Shown here: positions 1 to 12,000 of the stretch, piece by piece
Layout of the letters: the number at the start of each line of letters is the position of its first letter
Position numbering within the stretch: the first letter of the stretch is position 1
NCBI RefSeq assembly: GCF_042677005.1
Contig: NZ_JBHTIF010000003.1
Coordinates: forward strand, 1 to 64,000
DNA: 64,000 bases
DNA from: Lysobacter_I brunescens
GTDB lineage: Bacteria; Pseudomonadota; Gammaproteobacteria; Xanthomonadales; Xanthomonadaceae
Direction of reading: 5' to 3'
Program-made: the position numbers and the translations under genes
The notes under the pieces: generated by a model
The model's database searches: none
Seen by the model: only the letters and a program-made list of their open reading frames with translations
Told to the model about the DNA's origin: nothing

Positions 1-3000
1 ATGCTGGATCTGACCACGGCGGGCAAGATCGCCGGCGGCAACGGCGTGGAGTCCGACCTCGCCGCGTTCGTCGCCGCGAATCCGGCGACGGCGCAGGCGA
101 CGCGTACGGTGTACGACATGGCGGGGCGTGCGACCTACACCGTCGATGGTGTAGGCGGATACATCCAGTATCGCCATGACGATGCAGATCGGGTCGTGGC
201 GGTGCGCAAGGCGGCAACAGCACTGAATCTGTCGGCGATCACCGATGCAACGACAGTGGAACAGCTGTCGTCGATGGTGGTGGCCTCTGCCAGCGACGAG
301 CATGTGCGCTACCTGCATGATCGTGCTGGCCGGGTAGCCTATACGATCGACGCTACGGGGGCATCCACTCGCGTCTGGCACGATGGTGCGGGTCGCATTC
401 TGGGCACCCGTACGTTTGCGACCCGTCTTTCGACGGCCAACCTGGAGGGATTGACGGATGCGACGACGGTCCAAGAACTGGATGCGTTGCAGGTACAGAA
501 CGCCTCGGATGCATTGAGTTACCAAGTACATGACGCAGTCGGTCAGGTGCGCTATACGGTGCAGATGACCTCCGCCTCGACGGCATCGGTTCGACATGTC
601 CGCTATGACGGCGTCGGTCGTGCATTCCGTCAGGATGCCTACACCACGACGATGACGATCGATCCCGTGCTGGCTTCGCGCCTGATGGATGGGACGGCCG
701 TCGATGCCGATTTCGCATCGTTCGTGAGCGCCAACGCATCCACGGCGCATTCCATGAGAACGGTGTATGACGCGGCTGGGAACGCGGTTTTCAGCGTTGA
801 TGCCACCGGCGCGGTCGCGCGGAGCTGGTACGACGGTGCGGGCCGCATGGTTGCCAGTCGCCGGTTTGCTACACGTCTGGATACGGCAGGATTGGGCGAC
901 GAGAGTACGGCCGCCCAGCTGGACACCATGTTGGTGTTCAGCGACCAGGATCAGGGAACGTTCTATCGCGTCTACAACGCAGCCGGACAGTTGCGTTACA
1001 CCGTCGATATGACATCTGCGAGCACAGCAGTACTGGCCGAGATGCTGTACGACGGTGTAGGACGCCAAGTCCTGTCGCGTGCGTACGGCGATGCGATGGC
1101 CTTCGACAGCGCGCTTGCGGCTAAGCTGGTCAATGGCCTGACGATAGATTCGGATTTCGCAAGCTTTGTCACGGCCAACGAATCGAGCGCGCGTACCGAA
1201 GCGCAGGTCTACGATGCTTCCGGTCGGGTTCGCTTTGCCTTGCAAAGGAATTTCAGCGATTGGTCGGTGTCCGAGCGCAATTATGATGGCGCAGGGCGGA
1301 CGACGAGTGAAACGCGCTACGGCGCCCCGATCGCGTATACGCCCGGACAGGAAATTTCGCAGTTGTCGTCCGTGCTGGCTGGACAGGCTGACAGTCGCAC
1401 CACGCGCTATGTCTACGACGCAGCCGGTCAGCTGCGATTCGTGCTTGACCCGACGGGCGCGCTCAGCGAGCGCCGCTACGATGCGATTGGTCAGGTCGTC
1501 GAGACGCGGAGTTACGGTCTGCGCCCGGGGGCGGGTGTCAACGTCGATCTCAACGCAATTGCTGAATGGGCGAACACGCAGGTCAGCAGCAACGTGCGCA
1601 AGGTGACGACTGCCTACGATGTCGCGGGTCGTCTGGTTACGCGTACCGACGCGCTCAATAACAGCGAGATCTTTACCTACGACGGTACGGGCCGGATGCT
1701 GAGCCGCACCGATCGCGCCGGCGCGATCTGGACGTACCAGTACGATGCCGCCGGCCGCAAGACTGCCGAGATCAGCCCCGAGGTCATGGTCTACGGCATC
1801 ACCACGCAGGGCGCTCTCTCGGCAGCATCTCGACCGGTGGTGACCCGCTATGTCTACGATGCGCTGGGTCAGGTCGCGAGCAAGACCGAAGACGCGGACA
1901 ATGCTTCCAGCGCTCGTACGACCAGTTACGCCTATGACCGGGTCGGTCGCCTGGTGAAGACCACGCTGCCGCATCCGGGCAGCATCGATCCGGGCACTGG
2001 CAACCTGGTCTTCAATGGTCCGGCACCGACGGTGGAGATCACCTACGACGCGCTGGGCAACGCCGTCGTGCAGAAGGATGCCAACAACCACTACAGCTAC
2101 AAGGTCTACGATGGCTTCGGTCGCGTCCAGGCCGAGGTCGACGCGGAACGCAACGTCACCACTTATCAATACAACGCCTACGGCGAACAGATCATGCTGC
2201 AGCGCTACGCTGCGAGGCTCGACACAGGCGTTGTCGCGTTCTCCGGCGCAAACTGGCAGGCAGGGCAGGCGATCAGCTCGTCGCAGATTTCTGCGGGCGT
2301 CAATGCTGTCGATCCATTGAATCGCCAGATCCACACCGTCTACAACCGTCTGGGCCAGAAGGCCGAAGTCACGCTTTCTGCCGTTGATTACCGCAATCTC
2401 GACAACAGCAGCATCATCAGCAGCGGTACACCAACGACACGTTACGAGTACAACGCCTACGGCGAAGTCGTGCATGAGAAGGTGTTGGTGTCCGGCTCCA
2501 CGGACCCGAACTCCGGCGGTGGATTCTGGGCCGAGACCTATCGCTATTACGACCAGGCCGGCCGCATGACCCATGTGGTTGATGCCGAAGGCTACATGAC
2601 CGCGATGCAGTACAACGCCACCGGCGAAGTGCTGAAGACGATCGAATACGCCCGCGCGGTTGCCGTGCGCAACGCGCCGTCGCATGTTCCCGGCGCCCCC
2701 GTGTTGAGCCACTACTCCGGTACCTTGGGCCTGTCCACGAGCACGCCGCCCACCGCGCCTGCGGCAGGCGATGCTGCCAGTGGTTACGATCGCGAGACTC
2801 AGTGGACTTATGACGTGCTGGGACGCAAGGCGTCCGAGACCATGGTGCGTCATGTGCGCGCTGTCGACGGCAACGTCCAGCGGCAGTTGCTGAGCAGCCA
2901 ATATGGCTACGATGCCGAAGACCGCGTCACGGTGCTGACCAATGCCGCCGGCACCACGACGACCACCTACAACGCACTCGGGCAGGTGACTTCGGTGCGC

Positions 3001-6000
3001 GAGCCCGCGCGCCAGGTGCTGACCAATACGGCGGATGCTGCCCTGCAGGCCAACAGCACGAACAATCTGGCGTCGTCCAGCCTGTACGAGCTGCGTTCCC
3101 CATACACCACGATGGCTTACGACGGCCTTGGCCGCGTGATCGCCACGCGCCGCCATGCCAATGGTCACGATGGGCTCAATCCACCTGCCATCGACGACGC
3201 GCGCGATCAGGTGATGCTCAGCGTCTACGATGCGCTGGATCGCGTGGTGATGACGCAGAGTGCATCGGGATGGAATTCCACCACGCCGGAGTTGCATCGG
3301 ACCTACTCGGCCTATGATGCCAACGGCAATCTGCTGCACAGCTGGTCGCGCCTGGAAGGCTCTACAGATAGCCGCGACACGATGATTCACCGCTGGTATA
3401 CCTACGACGCGGCCGGTCGCCAGCTCAGCACCCGCGTGGAGCGTACGGCGATCGGTTCCGAGGTGACGGTCGGCACCGACCAGCACGAGATCGTGGCCTA
3501 CAATGCCTTCGGCGAGATCCTCAGCAAGTCCTATGCCGGTGTCGTCGGCGCGCTGACCTATGCCTACGATAACGCCGGCCGCATGGTCAGCGACAACAGT
3601 ACCGGCGCGATCCGCAAGTACGCCTACAACCTGGCCGGCCAACAGACCCGCGAATCCCACTGGATCAGGCTCGACACCGCGAGTGCTGCGGTGGAAGCGT
3701 CGACGACGATGATCGTCGATGGCCTGGGGCGCACGACCAAGGTGGTGTTGCCCACGCATACGACCGATCTGGCCGCCGCTTCCACGGTCCTGCAGACACA
3801 TGATCGCTGGGGCAATGTCGTCCGCATCATCGATGCGCGCGGTTACCAGACAGACTACGAGTACAACGATCAGAACCAGCTGGTGAAGGAGACCCGCCCG
3901 CTTGTCTGGGTGGTGGCCGAGAACGGTGCGGGCAGCTGGCAGCGCCCGGTCCATTACCGCTATCACGACGCACAGGGCCGTCTGGTCGGCATGCGCGATG
4001 CCAATGGCAACCTGCGGCAGTACACCTACGATGTCGTGGGCCAGCAGGTTTCGATGACCGATGGCACTGGCAATATCACGCGCCAGGCCTATGACATCTT
4101 TGGCCAGCAGCGGATGGTCGAAGATGCGCTGGGCCACATCACATGGCAGGCCTTTGATCGTGCTGGCCGCGTGACCTCGATCGGCGACTTCATGGCCAAT
4201 GGCGCCGTGCGATCGCAGCATGTGCTGCAGAGTTACAGCCTGAACCAGAACGGCGATCGCCTTGCGACGACCAATGCGTTGAACGCCACTGCGAAATACG
4301 ACTACGACAGTCAGGGGCGGATGATCCGCAGCCAGACGGCGATGAACGTGGTCCAAGGCTACGCCTACGATGTCCAGGGGCGGAAGGTCCTCGAAACCAA
4401 TCATTTCAGCGAGGTGAATCCGTCCCACACGGATCGCGACAACAAGCTGGTTCGCCTGAACGCGCTGAGCTGGGAGTACGACGCTTTCGGTCGCGTCATC
4501 GATCACAACAACCTCAGCGCACGCGACAGCAACTACGAGTACGACCCGCTGTCGGGCATGCTCATGAGCGAGACCGTGGCCGGCGGTTTCGGTCTGATGA
4601 CCATCGACCCTGTCCTGAACCAGTATGTACAGGCAGCAGCCAACGGCCAGAAGACATACACCTATTACGCCAATGGCCGCATCCGCACGATCACCGAAAG
4701 CGGTGGTTCGACCAGTCGCTACGAGTACGACGCGGCCGGCAACCGTACCGTGGAAGAGGTCGATGCCACCGACCGTCAGGGCACGCGCCACTGGACGGTG
4801 ACGCGGACGACCTACGACAGCAACAATCGTGTCCTGCGCGTCGTCCAGGACGACATGGCGGTGACGCCGAGCAAGCGCATCTTCGACCTGCGCTACGACT
4901 ACGACGCCAACGGCAACCGTCGTCGCGTGCAGTCGACATCCGGTTACGGCAACAGCGTCACCCCGGTCGGAGTGTCGAACGCTGGCCCCGTGCTGATCAA
5001 TCCGCCACGCGACAGCGGCGTGCGTCCCGGTGAAATTTCGCAGATCCGCCTGCTGTTCAGCGATATCTTCCGCGATCCCGAGAACGACGCACTGTCACTG
5101 ACCATCACGTTGGCAGATGGCTCGCCCCTGCCTTCGTGGCTGCGAGCCAGTCGCGATGCGCAGACCGGCGAGATCGTCCTCGTGGCCTCGCCGCCAGCAG
5201 GAGCCCAGGATTCCGAAGTCGTCGTCAAGCTCACGGCGTTCGAGACCGCCAACAGCACGAACACCATCAGCACCACATTCACGGTCAAGGTGCGCCAGAA
5301 CATGGCGCCCGAGGCCCGTGCCGATGCGCCGGCGATTCCCGCCGCCATCGTCGGGCAGGCTTTCCTGCACGAGATCAGTCCGTACGCGCATTTCATCGAC
5401 CTCGATGTCAACGAATCGCTGACCCTCAGCGCGCATGGCGTCGGCTGGCCGGCATGGCTGCAGGTCGAGACGGTCGGCGGACGCCTCCGCCTGCAGGGCA
5501 CGCCGCCCTCCGAGCAAAGTTACACGTTCGTATTGCGCGCCACGGATTCGCGCGGCGCGCATGCCGAACGTTCCGTCACCATCAATGCCGCTGCGTATGC
5601 CGGCCCTGCGGTGGTCGCGCCGCCTGCGCCGATCCAGGCCACCGTCGGCCATGGCATGCAGTGGTCCAAGCCGCTGGGCGAATTGTTCAGCGGCGGATTG
5701 CCGCTGCAGATCACGGCGACCGGCCTGCCCAGCTGGATGGCATTCGATCGCATCGACCTGCCGGTGCCGACCCTGCGCCTGCAAGGCACGGTGCCGCCGG
5801 CCGAGGCTGGTGGCAATGTCTACAACATCCAGTTGCATGCGCGCGATGCGAACGGCGGCAGCGTGTCCACCACGCTGGTATTCACCGTACGCGCCAATCC
5901 GGCGCCCGTCGCGCAGGTCTCGAGCCTGGCGCTCCCGGAAGCCCGGTTGAACATCGCCTATGACTACACGGTCCCCTTGTCGAGCCTGTTCATCGACCCC

Positions 6001-9000
6001 GAAGGCGAGGCATTCGCGCTGCGCTACCTGCCGGACAACATTGCCCTGTCGACCTGGCTGATGGTGAGCGTGAACCACACGGCAGGCACCGTGCGTTTCC
6101 ATGGAACGCCGACTGGCCCGTCGCAACTGGGCAGCCAGCCGTTCACGCTGAAGGCCATCGACGCGGCGCTCAGCAATTCGACCATCGCCGGCAGCATCCT
6201 GGTGCGCGACAACAATGCGCCCATGCGCAGCACGACCGCCTTGCCGGACCAAGCGCTCAGCATCGGACGCAGCTTCAGCTTCACGTTGCCATCGGATGTC
6301 TTCGTCGATGCGGATGGCGATGCCATCACCATCCTGCCGCAGCTGGCGATCCAGGAGTCCGAACCCGATCTTGAAAACGGGCCGAACGCGCGGATCCATC
6401 ATGTCGATCTGCAGGCATTGCCTGCATGGATCAGCTACGACGCCAGCACCCGCACGTTCACTGGCACGGTCCCCTCGAACCAGGCCGCCGGCTCGTCGAT
6501 CACCATCCGACTCGCCGCTTGGGACAACACCGGCCGCAACAATGCCATCAGCGAACAGGAACGCCAGTTCCTCGGTGCTGCAGGCCAGGTGAACGATCGC
6601 GATATCGTCCTGAATTTCCAGGCCTGGTCGAACACGGCACCTCAGTACGTCAACGGCAAGCTCACCAACCAGACGCTCGTCCACGGCGGCGCTGTGGATC
6701 TGCCCTTGCCCTCGGCCTCGTTCGTCGAGCCCGATGGCGACCCGCTGAGCTACAGCGCAGAAGTGCAGATCGGCGGCAACTGGATCGACATCAGCCAGAT
6801 CGGCTTGAGCATCGATGCGGTCACGGGCCGCATCAGCGGCACGGCAACCAACCTCATCGGCAGCACGATCCAGGCCCGCATCCTGGCGCGTGATCCGCAG
6901 GGTGGGACCGGTGTTGGGCAATTCGCCTTCGACGTCACCAACACCCCGCCGACGGTGCAGGCCATTCCGGCACAGTCGGTTGGTCGCAACGTCGACTGGA
7001 ATTTCCCGCTGTCGTCGTTCTTCAGCGATGTGAACAGCGACGCGCTGACCTACAGCGTGAGCGGCCTGCCGCCGGCACTGTCGCTCAACAGCAGCACGGG
7101 CACGATCACCGGCATGCCGACCGTGGCGCTGGGCAGTTACAGCGTCACCGTCACCGCCAGCGATGGTCGTGGCGGCACTGCCAGCACCAGTTTCACGCTG
7201 CAGGTGGTGAACAGCTCGCCCGTACCCGCCAGCATCGGCGGCCAGACTGCGACCGCCGGCGGCACCTGGTCCTTCCAGGCGCCGGCCTTTACCGATCCCA
7301 ACAACGACACCCTGACCTACACAGCCAGTGGCCTGCCGTCGTGGATGAACTTCACTGCCGGCAATCGCACCTTCAGCGGCACGCCTTCGGCCGTGGGCAG
7401 TTGGACCATTACGCTCACCGCGACCGACACTGCAGGCGTCAGTGCCAGCACCAGCTTCACGGTGAGCACGCCGAATACCGCGCCGCAGGCCACGACCATC
7501 GCGGCAAGGACCATCGGTCGCAATCAGGCCTGGTCGCTGGCGACCGCTGCGCATTTCAGCGATGCCAATGGCGATGCCTTGAGCTACACGGCGACCGGCC
7601 TGCCTTCGGGTTTGAGCATCGACGCCGCGACCGGCCTCATCAGCGGCACGCCGAGCGCGCTGGGCACCTTCAGCGTGACCGTCACCGCCAGCGATGGCCG
7701 GGGCGGCACGGCCAGCGCCACGTTCGCGATCACCGTCAGCAACACCGCGCCGCTGTACACCACCACGCTGCCCAATCGCAGTGCGCAGGCGGGCTCGGCG
7801 GTGTCGTGGGCGCTGCCGGCGAACACCTTCACCGATGCCAACGGCGATACTTTGACCTATGCGCTCTGGGTGCAGATCCCGGCGCACGAGGAAACCTACT
7901 GGAACGCGCAGGACCAGGCCTGGGATGTGCGCAATGTGGCCGCACAGTGGGTGCAGCCGTCGAACGCAGGCTTGTCGATCGCGGCCAACGGCACGATCAG
8001 CGGCACGCTCGGTGCGTTGAGCGCCAGCGGCAAGACGTTCTACAACTACCAGGCGAAGATCGTCGCCAGCGACCCGACGGGCGCCACGGCGGAGGGCACG
8101 TTCGCGGTGCACGCCAACGCAGCGCCGACCGCGCCGTCGGTGACCACGCCGGTGGCGAAGCAGAACCTCGGCTACAGCTTCGCGCTGCCGGCCTTCACCG
8201 ACGCCAATGACGACACGTTGACCTACAGCGTGTCGAACCTGCCGCCGGGCCTGAGCTTCACCGCCGCCACGCGCACGATCAGCGGCACGCCGACGACGGC
8301 CGGCAACTGGGCGGTGAGCTACAGCGCCCACGATGGCCTGTCGACCAGCTCGGTGACCTTCACCCTGGGCGTGGAAGCCAACACGCCGCCGTCTGCGCCG
8401 ACGGTGCTGACCCAGACCGCGACGCAGAACGGCTCGGTGTGGCTGGTGCTGCCGGCCTTCACCGATCCCAACGGTGATGGGCTGATCCACAGCGTGTCGA
8501 ACCTGCCGCCGGGTTTGAGCTTCAGGGCGCAGGACCGCACGATCAGCGGCACGGCGACGACGCAGGGCAGCTGGACGGTGACCTACAGCGCCACCGATGG
8601 CCGTGGCGGTACGGCCAGCACCACCTTCGTGTTCTCGGTCGCCGCGCCCGTGGCGAACCGCGCGCCGGTGTACAACAACACGCTGCAGGACCATGACGCG
8701 ACCTACGGCCTGAACTACCAGTTCCCGGCGAACGCGTTCACCGATCCTGACGGCAACACGCTGAGCTACACCGCCAGCGGCCTGCCGGCGTGGATGAGCT
8801 TCAACGCAGGCGATCGTCGCTTCACCGGCACGCCGCCGACGGGCGCGGCGTTCCTGAGCTGGACGATCACGGTGACTGCGCACGATACGGCGGGCCTGAC
8901 CGCCAGCGGCAGCTTCACGGTCTGGCGCGAGGGTGCGAGCAACAACGGCTGGGGCGGTGGCGAGACCGAGGGTGCGCTGTACACGTCGCAGAGCTACAGC

Positions 9001-12000
9001 TTCGACATGGGCATGGAAGAGTACGATGCCGGCGACTACGAAACCGGTCCTGTCTACGGCACGCCCGAGTCCACGACCGAGTCCGGTGGCGGGGAGGGCG
9101 GTGCCGCACCGCCGCCGAGCACGCCGATCTACACGCTGCCGACGAAGACCAAGGACCAGTGGTTCACCTACGACGCCGAGAACCGGATGACGATCGTGGC
9201 CGGTCGCCTGGTCGGCACGGCCGGCGCGGCGGACGCGTACATCGAAGTGGTGCCGGAACTCGACGAGGCGACCGCGACGCAGGAGCAGAAGGACGACCGC
9301 ACCGACTCGTACATGCTGACCTACAACGCGATCGGTCAGGTGTCCGTGCGCTACCACCGCGACAAGGACGGCCACCTGATGCAGACGGTGACCGCGTACG
9401 ACCAGCGCGGCCAGCGCACGTACGAGTTCCACGAGCAGCGCGTGGGCGGCGACTACAAGGGCATCGCCAAGGAGTTCCGCTACGACGAAGCGGGCCAGAT
9501 CATCGCCACGCGCAGCCGGTTCGCCCTGGGCGAGAAGCGCTGGACGATCGTGCCGCCGGAGAGTTCTGGCGACGGTCTGGTGTCGGAGGAGGTGAATGTC
9601 GGCGGCTGGCTCGATGGCGCCGAGAACATGCAGTACGACGCCGACGGCCGTGCGCTGCTGCAGGCCACGTACCAGCGCGGCATGAACGGCCGGCAGAACG
9701 TCCACCCGGACGACGGCGACCAGTACAACGACGTGCAGCTGCTGCGCCTGATCAGCCGCGTGGACTACACCGAAGCCGACGGCACCAACCCGGCGTGGAA
9801 CGACTTCGACCTGAGCGACAACGCCTCGGCCTACGACGAGGCGGGGCGGTTGAAGAGCTATCGCTACAGTTCGACGCAGGCGATCAACGGTGACCTGCCG
9901 TACACGCACACCTTCACGATGACCTACGAAGGCTGGGGCAGCTGGCAGGAGCGTGAGGTGTACGGCACCTCGACCAACGAAGCGTATCGCAACACCGTCA
10001 ACCGGATCAGCTTCGACGCCTGGGGCCGGATCGTTCATCAGGGCCAGCACACCTACAAGGACGGCGTGCATGACCAGATCCGCGTGTACACCTACACCGG
10101 CGACGGCATGGTGCACAGCCGCCGCGACGGCTGGTGGGATGGTCGCTTCAAGCAGTTGGCGGACAAGCCGCAGAACTTCCAGTTCGTGCACAGCGGCGGC
10201 AAGCAGGTGGCGCAGCTGCAGGCGGGTGGCGGGATGCAGGTCAGTCTGCTTCTGGAGCGCCCGACCTCAGGAGAATGGTGGGTGCAACGTGCCCAACTGG
10301 CCAACGGCAAGGTCAACGCCTTCACCAAGGTCAACGGCACAGCCGGCCAGGGCGGCACCTACAGTGCCGGTGGCGGCATGGTCGCGGTGCTGGAAGGCGA
10401 AGACCTGCAGGCGGTGTCGCAACGCGTGTACGGCAGCAGCCGCTACTGGTACGTGCTCGCCGAAGCCAACGGCCTGACCGCCAGCGCCGCCCTGACCCCG
10501 GGCCTGCAGCTGCGCGCCCCGGAAGTGAGCGTCACCGCGAACGACGCGAACACGTTCAAGCCGTACAACCCCAACGAAGCCATCGGCCCGACGAGCCCGA
10601 GCCTGCCTTACATCCCGGATGCTAACGCTGGTGGATGCAGCACGGCGGCGATGATCGTCATGCTTGTGATCGCTATCGTCGTTTGTGTCTTCGTTCCTGT
10701 TCTTGCACCTATCTTGGGTCCATATTTTGGCGGAGCAGCCATCACTACAGGTGTTCTGGCATATTCAGGGGCCACAATCGGCAGTGTGATGGCGGCAGGT
10801 TTCATCGCCGGTGCTGCAGGTAGTGCTATCGGTCAGGGCATCAATAGCGTAACGGGCAACGGCAGCTTCAGCTGGAGGCAGGTTGCAGTAGATGGTATTA
10901 CGACCGCTCTTTCGATGGGTGTTGCGTATGGGCTTCCGAGTGTGCCTGGTCTCGGGAAAACCGTTGCGGACGCTGCAGGGGAAAGCACGCGGGTTCTCAA
11001 TGGCTGGGGGCGGATGGCCGCGGCAGCGATCAACTATGCAGGAAAGACCGCTGCCAACAAGATTGCAGGAATGCCCACCAGCTTCAGTTGGAAGGCGATG
11101 GCAGCAAGTGTTGTCGGTAGTTCGATAAGCGGTGCTGTCGGCACTTTGCCCACACCGCTGCAGTCGGCAGGGTTCGGGTCCGACCTTGTTGGTGGATTCA
11201 TTGACGGATCAATCAATCTGCATGTGCGCCGAGCCTTCGGCTTTGATGACAAGGTGGATTATGCCCAGATCTTTGGAAGCGCATTCGCGAACGCTGCTGG
11301 CAACGCTATTGGTCGCGCGATCAATGGCTGGCGTGCGAGACGTGCTGAGGATCGAATCGCTCTAATCCAAGAGCACTCTGCTGCGATCAGCAATGACATC
11401 AGTACAAAGCTGCAGAACCAGTTCAATGATGAGCATGGAACCGTTCTGTTGCAGGATGGAGAGCTGTCCGATCAGGCCATGGCTCGCATAGAGAATGGTC
11501 AGACTAGGTTGGAGGCTAGGTTTGCCAGAACGCAGGCGGAGTATATGGCTGCCAAAGCAAGGGCAGAGGCGGCGGCTAAGAGGAGGGTCGAGTTGCAGCG
11601 CGCTGCGGAATTGGAGCGGGCGAAGCGGTTGCAACAGACCAATGATCTAGCGCATCAACAATATGTTTTTGGCCTGTTAGGCGGCACGCCTCGCAATTAC
11701 AAGGCAGAGGCAATGAGTCGGACGCTTGGTCAATTCGAGGAGCCGGCGCCATCAACGCTTTCTGATGTCATATCAAGACGGAATCTCGCATCAATATCTA
11801 GTCGCTCTGGCTCCGGTTTCAGTACGGTAGAGAGAAGTGCTCGTGAGAATGTTATTGATTGGCTGAGTGACAGCAAGCTTGGCGAATATCGTCTGGGTCA
11901 GGCGGCTATCGGTGTCGCTGATTGGGTGAGTGCCGTGCCTGGACAGCTGTGGGATTTGGGTTCTCAGACGACGGCGTGGGGCCAGTACTCACAATTGAGC

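Noticed and set aside
4975..8930. CRISPR-like or tandem DNA repeat array
   Set aside because: The repeats are at protein level with diverged DNA and continuous frame; no identical short repeats with unique spacers.
5095..10191. 1698-codon open frame on the minus strand opposite the RHS gene
   Set aside because: Its translation is Arg/Ala/Val/Gly-rich with no domain. It arises from GC-biased codons of the RHS gene read in antisense.
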